This document shows, piece after piece, positions 17,594 to 25,979 of a stretch of 64,000 nucleotides of DNA. The notes beneath the pieces were generated by a model. The model was not told where the DNA came from and did not search any database. It worked only from the letters and a program-made list of their open reading frames with translations. The DNA is from Lacihabitans sp. CCS-44. GTDB taxonomy: Bacteria > Bacteroidota > Bacteroidia > Cytophagales > Spirosomataceae. The stretch's first letter is position 1; each line of letters starts with the position of its first letter. Both the position numbers and the translations under genes were made by a program. The stretch is from positions 434,001-498,000 of the forward strand of contig NZ_RJUE01000060.1 in the NCBI RefSeq assembly GCF_024343735.1. The letters run 5' to 3'.

Positions 17594-18508
17594 ATGAACC
17601 GTAGAAATTTCATAATCAAAACATTAGCTTCAACTACGGCACTAGCCTCAGCGACAGAAGCATTAGGAAAAAACAATATGAAAACAGATTTAGAAGTTTT
17701 GGTAATGGCAACCAATTGGGGTTTTGAGGGTACCAATGAGCAGCTCTGTAAAAAAGTAAAAGCCTTGGGCTACGACGGCATAGAGGTTTGGTGGCCGAGT
17801 AATGCTGATGCTTACAAAGACTTGATGAATGCTCTTCAAAAATACGAACTCCAAGTGGGTTTTCTTTGCGGAGGCTCAGATACAAACTTTGAAAAACATC
17901 AGACACAATTTAAAACCGCTGTTTCAGAAGCCGTAAAATCTTCGACTCAAAGGCCACTTTATATCAATTGTCACTCAGGAAGAGACTATTATGAAGCTAC
18001 TCAAAACTCAAAATTAATCGACTTTACAATCGAAAAATCAGAACAAAGTGGTGTTGGAATTTATCATGAAACTCACAGAAGCCGAATGTGTTTTGCGGCA
18101 CATATTACCAAGTCGTTTTTGGAAAAACATCCAAAAATGAAATTAACGCTAGATATTTCTCATTGGACAAATGTGCACGAGTCACTTTTAGAAGATCAGC
18201 CAGAAGCCGTTAATTTGGCGTTGCAACGCACTGAGCACATACATGCTCGCATAGGCCATCAAGAAGGCCCGCAAGTAAGTGACCCACGGGCACCAGAATG
18301 GAAAGGCACGCTCGATAAGCACCTCGGTTGGTGGGATGAAGTAATAAAAAACAAAGAAAAGACAGGCTCAAAACGTATCACCTTTCTGACGGAATTTGGT
18401 CCACCAAATTATTTGCCCACATTGCCTTATACCATGCAACCCGTTGCTGATCAATGGGATATAAATGTTTATATGCTTAATCTTATCAAAAATCGCTATA
18501 CTAAATGA
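17594..18508 (+). CDS. Sugar phosphate isomerase/epimerase (AP endonuclease family 2 TIM barrel), exported
   Basis: A 304-residue TIM-barrel protein of the IolE/hydroxypyruvate isomerase/xylose isomerase-like superfamily. The start MNRRNFIIKTLASTTALASA is a Tat-type leader. Barrel segments with likely metal ligands are GYDGIEVWWP near residue 55, YHETHRSRM near residue 156, LTLDISHW near residue 185 and the ARIGHQEG segment near residue 216. The reaction is unknown; relatives isomerise keto-sugars or inositol derivatives. It is third in a row of co-oriented genes and overlaps the next gene by four bases (ATGA). Confidence 0.82.
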   Translation: MNRRNFIIKTLASTTALASATEALGKNNMKTDLEVLVMATNWGFEGTNEQLCKKVKALGYDGIEVWWPSNADAYKDLMNALQKYELQVGFLCGGSDTNFEKHQTQFKTAVSEAVKSSTQRPLYINCHSGRDYYEATQNSKLIDFTIEKSEQSGVGIYHETHRSRMCFAAHITKSFLEKHPKMKLTLDISHWTNVHESLLEDQPEAVNLALQRTEHIHARIGHQEGPQVSDPRAPEWKGTLDKHLGWWDEVIKNKEKTGSKRITFLTEFGPPNYLPTLPYTMQPVADQWDINVYMLNLIKNRYTK

Positions 18509-19863
18509 TAATTGATTTTTTAGGAAAATTTCATCCCCTTTTAGTGCATTTACCTATCGGTTTTTTTGTTTTGGCATTTGCACTAAAGGTTCTTTCATTT
18601 TGGAAAAATGAAGAAGCTATAAATGCCATTTTGCCGGTTATGCTCATTTTGAGTTTTTGTGCTTCATTATTCAGCTCTATCACTGGTTTTTTACTTTCCC
18701 AAAGTGGTGAATACGATATAGAGATGGTCAATAACCACCAATGGGCAGGTATTGGGTTCACCGTATTTGTTGGTGGTTTTTATATACTGAGAAATAATTC
18801 TAAACTCAATTTGCCTTTTTGGGGAATTTCAATAATTCTTTTGGTTGTGGTAGGGCATTTAGGAGGAAGTTTGACACATGGAGAGGACTTTTTGAGCTTG
18901 TCGACCAAACCTGTTGAAAATAAACCAATTGCAGATGTTCAAAAAGCTGCAGTTTACGAAGAAATTATAAAGCCAATTTTTGAAGAAAAATGTTATAGTT
19001 GCCATTCCGCAAAAAAACAAAAAGGAAATCTTAGGCTCGATTCACCAGACTCGATTTTGAAGGGGGGTAAAAATGGAAAAACCATCGTGCCACATGAAAT
19101 TGAAAAAAGCATTTTGTCACAAAGATTGTTTTTGAAAGATTCTGACGAAGAACACATGCCACCTAAAGGCAAAACACAGCTATCAAATGAGGAGTTAAAA
19201 ATTATCAATTGGTGGATAAAGGAAGGAGCTTCTTTTGACAAAAAGGCAAATCAACTGAACCAAACCACTGAGATAAAACAAGCGTTATTGACATTTCAAG
19301 CGGGGAATGTGGTAGCAAAGGGGATAAGTAATGTTCCTGAAAAAGATGTTGAAAAAGGATCAGAAGAAAGTATTGTACTTTTGAAAACATCAGGAATTTT
19401 GGCCATAACTGTTGCGGCCAATTCCAATTACCTTTTGGTAAATCTTAGAGGGATAGATCCATCTGCTAAGGATATAGAGGCTTTGAAATCGCTAAAAAAG
19501 CAAGTAGTTTGGTTTAATGCCGCAAACTTAAAAAATGCAGAAGGATTAGCAAATCTTTTTAAAGAATTGAATGAAATCAGAGTTCTTCATCTCAACAAAA
19601 CCAACTTTTCGGACAAAGCAATGGCAGAAATAAGTTACTTGAGCCATCTACAAACGCTCAATTTATCGCACACCTTGGTAACCGAAAAAGGGCTAGAAAA
19701 GCTGAAAGACTTAAAAGAACTGCAAAAAGTATTCTTATATAAATCAAAAGTGAAATTTAGTTTGTTAGATTTTTCTAAATTTCCAAACATTAAAATTGAC
19801 ACAGGGGGTTATTACGTGCCAACTTTTGAAACAGACACCACCACAGTAAAAGAAGTTATCTAA
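18505..19863 (+). CDS. Membrane cytochrome with DUF2231-like, Planctomycete cytochrome c and leucine-rich repeats
   Basis: A 452-residue protein. The first 122 residues form four membrane segments and resemble DUF2231 (FHPLLVHLPIGF at residues 9-20). A Planctomycete-type cytochrome c domain follows with C163-Y-S-C166-H167, then a region of leucine-rich repeats at about residues 340-430 (VLHLNKTNFSDKAM, LQTLNLSHTLVTEKGL). The haem and the repeats would lie outside the cytoplasm. This architecture, together with the PSD1/DUF1501 neighbours, is a Planctomycete-like set. Its electron partners are not known. It ends with an 8-base overlap with the convergent membrane-protein gene. Confidence 0.8.
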   Translation: MIIDFLGKFHPLLVHLPIGFFVLAFALKVLSFWKNEEAINAILPVMLILSFCASLFSSITGFLLSQSGEYDIEMVNNHQWAGIGFTVFVGGFYILRNNSKLNLPFWGISIILLVVVGHLGGSLTHGEDFLSLSTKPVENKPIADVQKAAVYEEIIKPIFEEKCYSCHSAKKQKGNLRLDSPDSILKGGKNGKTIVPHEIEKSILSQRLFLKDSDEEHMPPKGKTQLSNEELKIINWWIKEGASFDKKANQLNQTTEIKQALLTFQAGNVVAKGISNVPEKDVEKGSEESIVLLKTSGILAITVAANSNYLLVNLRGIDPSAKDIEALKSLKKQVVWFNAANLKNAEGLANLFKELNEIRVLHLNKTNFSDKAMAEISYLSHLQTLNLSHTLVTEKGLEKLKDLKELQKVFLYKSKVKFSLLDFSKFPNIKIDTGGYYVPTFETDTTTVKEVI

Positions 19864-21505
19864 AAGGAGGAGTTTGTATTTTGGTGGGATTCACACAAAT
19901 CACACTGCATTTTAGTGGCTTTTCCAATTTGAAATACCCCATTTCGAATTCTTTGGAAAGGAAATCTATCTCTTTTTCTTCTGTAATGAGCCTCTTTAAT
20001 ATCGAAGTGGGTTTCCTGAATCCGTTAAGAATAATGGCTTTATTGTTTTTATCTATTAGCTGTATAAAGTAGGTTTCACTTGCAGGGAATGTTCCATAAA
20101 CAAATAGTTTATTCAAAATGGTGCTTTTTCCGCCCCAGTCGGATTCAAATGTGGGGTCGAAGTCCACATATTTCAACACTACTTTTTCAGGATAAACTAC
20201 CGTTCCAGTTTTTATTTTACATAAAACATCATTATATAATTCTTGAGCATTGAAATAGCCTTTTTCTTTCAAATAATCATACTTGTATCGGGCTTCAAAT
20301 GTATTGTTGGCAACTTCATTTTTTACCATTCCTTTTTCTAGATTGTATGCATCTATCATTTGAGTTTCTTTTTTCAGGGTAATTAAATACCATGATTTTA
20401 ATAACCAAAGCACATAAATAACAATTATACCAATAGAAGTATAGACCTTCATTGCAGTAGTATTTTTCTGCTTAAAAGCGAATGAAATTGCCAAAATAAA
20501 AATTATCACACCATAAATTTTATATCTGGGAACCAAAACACTTTCATAGCCAATTACCCAATAGTTATACCTATTCAGTACAATTATAGCCAGAGAGCTT
20601 GCCATAAATAAGAAAACCAACTTCTCAAAATCTAGCTCTTTTTCCTTCCAATTATTCAGTAAAAACAATGAACAGCCTATAAAAATTATTATTCCAAAAA
20701 TACCTGAAATGGCAAAGCTGGCATAATTTGACATAAACTGAAACATACCACCCAAAGACATAAAATAAGCCCAAATAAGTTCAAACTTATATTTAAAAAC
20801 ATTTTCGAAAAAACCAGTAGTTGATTCGTTCTCGGTACCATAGCTATAATACAGGTATAGTTGAAGAATAAACAGAGTTAAAATGTAATACCATCGCGGG
20901 GTTGTTTTTCTTATAAACGCGTAAATTAATGCAAAAAACACGGTAATAAATCCTACAGCACTACCAAACGGTACCAAGAAAAGGCAAATAAATATAGTGC
21001 TATTTTTGAGAAAAGGTTTACGATAATCAGAGCTTGAAATCAGAAAAAAAGCTAGTATTGATAATGAAATAGAAGCTAGTTGATAAGATGCTACATCACT
21101 TCTAAAAAACAATTCCCAGTTGCAGAGACTTAGTAAACTAAAACAAGAAATAATGACCAGATAAGGGTTTTTCCAATACTTTTTTATGAAAACAGCGGCT
21201 AGGATAAAGGTATATGCATTAAAAGCAATAAGTAAGTACCTGAAATTAATTTTATCAAAAAGAGCCAATTGAATCAGAAGAGAGATTCTTATGAGAAACG
21301 GACGACTTTCATTATCTGGAGTTAAAAACAGTGTGATTTTCTCTCCAATATTTTGTGCATTGAGGTAATTGTAGGAGAAATCTAAAAATACCCGATGACC
21401 ATCTTCGAATGGAAAATTCAAAGAGAACTTATCTAATACAAAAAGATGAATTAAAACTGGTATGAGGATTAATAACCAGAGCAGAATATTTTTTTTACTT
21501 TTCAA
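19856..21505 (-). CDS. Polytopic membrane protein of unknown function
   Basis: A 549-residue protein with roughly ten to eleven hydrophobic segments in the first 380 residues (for example NILLWLLILIPVLIHLFVL at the N-terminus) and a soluble C-terminal part of about 160 residues. The layout of many membrane helices followed by a polar tail recalls GT-C fold glycosyltransferases or O-antigen-related proteins, but I see no catalytic motif that would prove it. It is flanked by unrelated genes and its end overlaps the cytochrome gene by 8 bases. Confidence 0.7.
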   Translation of the reverse strand: MKSKKNILLWLLILIPVLIHLFVLDKFSLNFPFEDGHRVFLDFSYNYLNAQNIGEKITLFLTPDNESRPFLIRISLLIQLALFDKINFRYLLIAFNAYTFILAAVFIKKYWKNPYLVIISCFSLLSLCNWELFFRSDVASYQLASISLSILAFFLISSSDYRKPFLKNSTIFICLFLVPFGSAVGFITVFFALIYAFIRKTTPRWYYILTLFILQLYLYYSYGTENESTTGFFENVFKYKFELIWAYFMSLGGMFQFMSNYASFAISGIFGIIIFIGCSLFLLNNWKEKELDFEKLVFLFMASSLAIIVLNRYNYWVIGYESVLVPRYKIYGVIIFILAISFAFKQKNTTAMKVYTSIGIIVIYVLWLLKSWYLITLKKETQMIDAYNLEKGMVKNEVANNTFEARYKYDYLKEKGYFNAQELYNDVLCKIKTGTVVYPEKVVLKYVDFDPTFESDWGGKSTILNKLFVYGTFPASETYFIQLIDKNNKAIILNGFRKPTSILKRLITEEKEIDFLSKEFEMGYFKLEKPLKCSVICVNPTKIQTPPFR

Positions 21506-21548
21506 AGTTTAATTTTTGTCTGGGAATATTTGCAAAAATAATCTTTAT

Positions 21549-22646
21549 TTATGAAAAATACTTTTCTATGTCATTTTTCTCGGTGGGAGTATTCACATTG
21601 GCCAAAATTTCAGGTTCCGCTAAATTTATTATTTCTGTACAAGAGTTTATCAATACTTTTCTTGGGCAAGAGTATCCTAAAGGCAGGAAATTAAGCAAAA
21701 CTTGGTATATTTTTGGCTCCCAAATAGTGAATAACGGATCAGGAAAATCAGTTGCGGGGTTATAACAAGCCGTGGCAAATTTAAAAGTATTTCGGCTTGA
21801 TATCAGGTTGGCAATATCTTTAGATTTTATCAATGGCATATCACATGCCACAACCAGCCATGCAGAATTAGGGTCGTACTGGAATGCCGAAAGGATGGCT
21901 CCATAAGGCCCAAGTCCTATGAACTTATCTGTAATAATATTTCCCTCGAAATCATTTTTTTGATCGTCTCGGCACGAAATGTACGGTTCGAGCCCCAACG
22001 TCTCCACTATTTCATACAAAAATTGATATTGCGGCTGCCCGTGATATTCAAGGGTGGCTTTATCGCTGCCCATACGTGTACTTTTTCCTCCAGCGAGGAT
22101 AAGAACTTTTAGTGGGGCTGGTTTTATTTGTTCAGATATAAAAGCCGATATTTTTGAAGCTTCGGCTACATTAAAGATAGGAATTTCAGGAGAAACCTCG
22201 AGCCAATCGTAAACTTCAGTTTCACCTTCGTCGAGTATTACTGCTTTTATATCAGTCAGTTGACCCATTCGCTTTTTTAGCGAAGCCTCTTTTTTAGAAT
22301 GAATAATGACGATTTGACTTTTGGCTTCAAAATGATTACCATTTACCAATACAAGGTCTTGGTCATTGAGCAGAAATTTCTGTTCAAACTGAGATATAGT
22401 CTTTTTCCCTAAGCTTTTATGACTGATTTTGTCTTGAAAAATATTTTTAGAAAAAACTTCATTTTCGTTGCTTCCATGGTCAGCATCAACATAGATTGTA
22501 TTTAAACCTGTCGGAAGGTTTTCGATTATTTTATCCACTAAACTCTCAATCAGTCCACACGGTGCACCGAGAAATGCAATTTCGTTTCTTCCAAAAAAAC
22601 CAATTTCTGGCTTTATCAATTTGGCGTGTTTTTCGTGTTTTTTCAT
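21549..22646 (-). CDS. mobA: Molybdenum cofactor guanylyltransferase MobA with N-terminal MobB-like domain
   Basis: A 365-residue fusion. From about residue 188 it is MobA: LILAGGKSTRMGSDKATL is the nucleotide-binding loop, and VVACDMPLIKS carries the metal-binding aspartate. MobA attaches GMP to molybdenum cofactor to make the bis-MGD used by DMSO-reductase-family enzymes such as the nitrate reductase of this window. Residues about 20-180 follow the order of MobB (DLVLVNGNHFE, KAVILDEGE, PIFNVAEASKISAFI), but the Walker A position reads LGAPCGLIES, with no GKT or GKS, so GTP hydrolysis is unlikely. It lies 63 bases downstream of moaC with an intergenic repeat between them. Confidence 0.85.
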   Translation of the reverse strand: MKKHEKHAKLIKPEIGFFGRNEIAFLGAPCGLIESLVDKIIENLPTGLNTIYVDADHGSNENEVFSKNIFQDKISHKSLGKKTISQFEQKFLLNDQDLVLVNGNHFEAKSQIVIIHSKKEASLKKRMGQLTDIKAVILDEGETEVYDWLEVSPEIPIFNVAEASKISAFISEQIKPAPLKVLILAGGKSTRMGSDKATLEYHGQPQYQFLYEIVETLGLEPYISCRDDQKNDFEGNIITDKFIGLGPYGAILSAFQYDPNSAWLVVACDMPLIKSKDIANLISSRNTFKFATACYNPATDFPDPLFTIWEPKIYQVLLNFLPLGYSCPRKVLINSCTEIINLAEPEILANVNTPTEKNDIEKYFS

Positions 22647-22652
22647 TTTTTT

Positions 22653-22679
22653 ACCGCTAAGGCACTAAGACGCAAAGTT
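22653..22679. repeat. Word-like intergenic repeat (GCTAAGGCACTAAGACGCAAAG type)
   Basis: A short copy of a widely dispersed repeat made of words such as CGCTAAGG, CACTAAGA and CGCAAAG. It lies between moaC and mobA. The copy at 57241-57266 is the same family in the opposite orientation. Confidence 0.6.
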
Positions 22680-22709
22680 TTTTTCACTTTAATTTCAATT
22701 ACAATTTTA

Positions 22710-23189
22710 TCATTCAGAAAGCTTGAAATCTTTTTTGCCGCCTGTTTTTTCAATCAAACGAGTTTCTTTGATAATGATATTGTGTGACATAGCCTTGCAC
22801 ATATCATATATGGTTAGTGCCGCCACACTCGCACCCGTGAGAGCTTCCATTTCTATGCCTGTTTTTCCCGAAAGCGAGGCGGTGCAGAGAATCTCAATGT
22901 CGTTTTTACCGGTGACTTTTATAGAAATTTGGCAGTTTTCTAGTCCCAATGGATGACAAAGAGGAATAAGTTCGCCTGTTTTTTTAGCGGCCATCACACC
23001 AGCAATTATTGCGGTCTGAAATACCGGGCCTTTTTTAGAAAGAATCTCTTCCCCAACAAATTTGGCCATGATTTCATCGTCTACCATCACGATACTTCGT
23101 GCGGTTGCAGTTCGCTTGGTAACGGCTTTTTCACCAACATCTACCATTGATGGATTTCCGTGGGCATCGAGATGAGTGAATGAGGACAT
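22710..23189 (-). CDS. moaC: Cyclic pyranopterin monophosphate synthase MoaC
   Basis: A 159-residue enzyme that acts after MoaA and converts 3',8-cyclo-7,8-dihydro-GTP to cyclic pyranopterin monophosphate. Conserved blocks are the MVDVGEKAVTKRTATA start, IPLCHPLGLENCQI near residue 76, GIEMEALTGASVAALTIYDMCKA near residue 112, and GGKKDFKL at the end. The length is typical. It heads the moaC-mobA transcription unit on the minus strand. Confidence 0.93.
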   Translation of the reverse strand: MSSFTHLDAHGNPSMVDVGEKAVTKRTATARSIVMVDDEIMAKFVGEEILSKKGPVFQTAIIAGVMAAKKTGELIPLCHPLGLENCQISIKVTGKNDIEILCTASLSGKTGIEMEALTGASVAALTIYDMCKAMSHNIIIKETRLIEKTGGKKDFKLSE

Positions 23190-23283
23190 AAATTCGCTAA
23201 ATTATTTCTTCAAAATTAGTGATATTTCGAGGAAATAATCAGACAAAAAATAAAAACAGAATTTTGGAAAAAGTTTGAACTTG

Positions 23284-25779
23284 TTACGAAGAACGTTTCA
23301 CCCAACTTTTCATCGTCAAATAATCAACAAAATAGATCACTTTAAGAGAAATATTGTTGTTTTGGTCGGAGTTCATGCTGTTTCTGAGGTTCTCCCCATA
23401 AGAAATTAGCGAAGCATTGTCATTCGTAAATGCAGCGTCTTTCCATACAAAATTTAAGAAACTACCTGGGGCAAATTGCCAAGTATAAACCATGTCGATA
23501 TTGAAATAGTTGACGTTTCGGTTATAATTTCCAGTGACAGAGGCCCTTTCGCTCAGCAAGCCATTATCTTCAAGATTAAAATAGGACTTGTTGGTCACGC
23601 GGCTATTGTAATGGCGTGTTCTGAAAGTCAGACCCATTTTGTTCGTAAAATTATATTTCAAGAAAAGAATATTTTCGAAGGTTTTTACATCACGTTTGGC
23701 AAAAACGATTTCGCCGTCTTCATTTCCAGCAAAACCTACCCCGTTTCGTCTTGGCAGAATACCTATTTGGTGATTTACCGAAAACTTGGTGTTGAATCTG
23801 TAAGTTTGGTTTATGGATGCATCGTAGGCAAATAGGTCGTAGAAATTGAAATATTTTCTCATAAAAAGTTCTCCATTTAGATAATATTTCTTAGCCGAAT
23901 TGCCTTCTACAAATACACCTACCAAGCCGCTATTTCCTCTTTCGAAATACTTTCCTTCTACTCTTGGCTCATAAAAGTCATTTTGTTTTGGCATAAAATC
24001 ATTTATTAGGCCTATCCAAACCAGTTTTTTGGTTTGCGTAACGATGCTTGTCTGAATTCTAGCATTTTGATACTTGGTAGCTATCTGGCCGATTGGCGAG
24101 AAAAGCGTACTGTAGGTCAAATTAAGATTGTACTGTAGCCGATTGTAGAATCTTTTTGGTGTGGTGTATCTATAACCTACATATCCTCTGTGGGTTATAA
24201 AGTTATTGTTGGTAAAATATCCTAGATCGTTGTTGTTAAATTTGGTATCGGTAAGTTCCTGATTGTATTGCCAATTAAACCTTCCGCTGGATTTTCCTAG
24301 TCCGAATGCATGAGAATATCCGAGTTTGTTTTCATCCACAAATCGTTGGTGGCTGAGTGCTGTTTTGCCTGAAACAAAATAGGTGTTTTTCTTGTCGAAA
24401 ATACTAAACATGGCCGAGCTCACATTTGCGTCGTAGGCTTGGCCTGTGCGGGTAACGTTGGCATTGAGAAATGTCACGCTAGAGTTGTTTTTCAAGGTTT
24501 GGTCTAAAACGACTAAGCTATAGTTGGTGGCTGGATCTGTCTCGTATTCTCTTATTTCGCCTGTTTCTTTATTTCTTATTTGAGCATGTTGGCTTTTGGT
24601 AATGGCGTTCAGAATACCTATTCCAAGTCCCGATTTCGTCCTTCCTGATATCTTTGAAGCATTTATGAGTTTTGATTCAGTCGGATTGTTTATAACTTCT
24701 TCGTTTTCTTTCAGATTGTTGTATACTTCGTTTTGGTTAATGGGTGAACCGCCAATTCGTCTCGAATAGAAGAAATCGCCTTTGTTGAAAAGCTCTGTTC
24801 CTTCAGTAAAGAAATTTCGGTATTCGTTAAATTTTACTTCGAAAGGAGTTAGGTTCAACACCCTATTATCACTTTGTACTTGTCCAAAATCTGGAATTAA
24901 GGTGGCATCCAATGTAAATGCCTGACTGATACCCAGTTTCAGATCCAATCCGCCAGAATATTGGTTACTCCAACTCTTAACCTTTGGGTCTGTACTCGGG
25001 AAATGATTCTCATAAACCGAGAAATAAGGGAAAAGCTGAAGTCGAAGAGGAGGTTTGATATCCGTAATTCCAGTCCAAAGTCCTTCTTGGGTCAAAAACC
25101 CATTTACATTCATATCTACGGGATTCCAAGTGTATTGTTGTTCAGTTTTTCTCCGTCTTCGGGTAATATTTATGCCCCATGTTTGCACTTTGTCCTTGCT
25201 GAATCTGATGGCAGAGTAGGGGAGAAACATCTCAAATGCCCAGCCAGTTTTGTCGAGTATTACTTTACTTTTCCATACCGCATTCCAAGCAAAATCCTCG
25301 CCGCCATTATTGGAGTTTTGGACTGACGACATCTTGGAGTCCCATTGTTCTCCAAGTGGGGTTAAGAAATACTCAAAGGCATTGAGTTTGTCATTATAGG
25401 TATCGAAAATTATTCCTATGTAGTCATTTGTACCAAATCCATCACGACCTGTAAGCTCCCTCGAAACACTATCGATGTTGTTTTCGTGGCAAATTCCACC
25501 AAAATATATGCCTTCGTCGTCATACATTATGTAAGCCTCGGTTTGGTTTCCTTGGGCTTCTTTACGGCCAAAAGTCGGCCTAAACTCTATCAATTCATCA
25601 AATTTCGCAGCGTCTTTCCAGGCAGCTTCGTCAATTTTACCATCTATTACAACCTTTTGATTAGTACGTTTGGCCGGAATGTTTTTAACAGTAGTTTGAG
25701 CATAGGCAGCACTACCCACACTTAGTAGAATGATGAATAACTTCTTCAATTTGTAATGACTTTTAGAGTAATAGCTCAC
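23284..25779 (-). CDS. DUF5916 outer-membrane protein with N-terminal carbohydrate-binding (CBM9-like) domain
   Basis: An 831-residue secreted protein. After a signal peptide (LKKLFIILLSVGSAAYAQ) comes a CBM9-like domain (about residues 40-230; IDGKIDEAAWKDAAKFDELI, IMYDDEGIYFGGICHEN), followed by about 580 residues rich in alternating, aromatic-ended strands, the pattern of an outer-membrane beta-barrel. DUF5916 proteins are common in Bacteroidota; their role is not established. The first start is a GTG at 25779 that overlaps a perfect -7 promoter box, so the true start may be the TTG at 25749, which begins exactly at the signal peptide. It is divergent from the LacI gene. Confidence 0.8.
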   Translation of the reverse strand: MSYYSKSHYKLKKLFIILLSVGSAAYAQTTVKNIPAKRTNQKVVIDGKIDEAAWKDAAKFDELIEFRPTFGRKEAQGNQTEAYIMYDDEGIYFGGICHENNIDSVSRELTGRDGFGTNDYIGIIFDTYNDKLNAFEYFLTPLGEQWDSKMSSVQNSNNGGEDFAWNAVWKSKVILDKTGWAFEMFLPYSAIRFSKDKVQTWGINITRRRRKTEQQYTWNPVDMNVNGFLTQEGLWTGITDIKPPLRLQLFPYFSVYENHFPSTDPKVKSWSNQYSGGLDLKLGISQAFTLDATLIPDFGQVQSDNRVLNLTPFEVKFNEYRNFFTEGTELFNKGDFFYSRRIGGSPINQNEVYNNLKENEEVINNPTESKLINASKISGRTKSGLGIGILNAITKSQHAQIRNKETGEIREYETDPATNYSLVVLDQTLKNNSSVTFLNANVTRTGQAYDANVSSAMFSIFDKKNTYFVSGKTALSHQRFVDENKLGYSHAFGLGKSSGRFNWQYNQELTDTKFNNNDLGYFTNNNFITHRGYVGYRYTTPKRFYNRLQYNLNLTYSTLFSPIGQIATKYQNARIQTSIVTQTKKLVWIGLINDFMPKQNDFYEPRVEGKYFERGNSGLVGVFVEGNSAKKYYLNGELFMRKYFNFYDLFAYDASINQTYRFNTKFSVNHQIGILPRRNGVGFAGNEDGEIVFAKRDVKTFENILFLKYNFTNKMGLTFRTRHYNSRVTNKSYFNLEDNGLLSERASVTGNYNRNVNYFNIDMVYTWQFAPGSFLNFVWKDAAFTNDNASLISYGENLRNSMNSDQNNNISLKVIYFVDYLTMKSWVKRSS

Positions 25780-25786
25780 AAATGTA
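25779..25786 (-). promoter_or_regulatory. -7 promoter element for the DUF5916 gene
   Basis: On the minus strand this reads TACATTTG, a perfect TAnnTTTG. It overlaps the GTG start at 25779. No TTTG at the right distance upstream was found, so confidence is limited. Confidence 0.35.
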
Positions 25787-25820
25787 GCGAACTGGGCTTT
25801 TCCAATCTTTTAAAAAATGT

Positions 25821-25838
25821 TAAACGGAAAATCGTTTA
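25821..25838. promoter_or_regulatory. Candidate LacI-family operator upstream of the regulator gene
   Basis: TAAACG (25821-25826) and CGTTTA (25833-25838) form an inverted repeat with 6 bases between. The AAACG half-sites match those at 27127-27147 ahead of the SusC gene, so both may bind the LacI-type regulator at 25980. Confidence 0.4.
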
Positions 25839-25907
25839 GCATATTTTAACTTTCAGAAAGATGAAGGAAATTGTCGAAAAGTTGCATTTAATTATCGAAA
25901 TTAACTT

Positions 25908-25939
25908 TTTGATAGATTTTAAGTTCTTAACTTCGTTTG
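25908..25939 (+). promoter_or_regulatory. Promoter of the LacI-type regulator gene
   Basis: TTTG at 25908-25911 and TTCGTTTG at 25932-25939 are separated by 20 bases; one base of the -7 box deviates. An AGGAGG sequence at 25973-25978 lies only one base from the ATG at 25980, which is too close to act as a normal ribosome binding site. Confidence 0.45.
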
Positions 25940-25979
25940 GAATATTTTCCCAAAAGTTTGGAATTTAATAAAAGGAGGA

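Noticed and set aside
25973-25978. AGGAGG as ribosome binding site of the LacI-type gene
   Set aside because: Only one base separates it from the ATG, too short for pairing in the ribosome, and genes here generally lack such sites.
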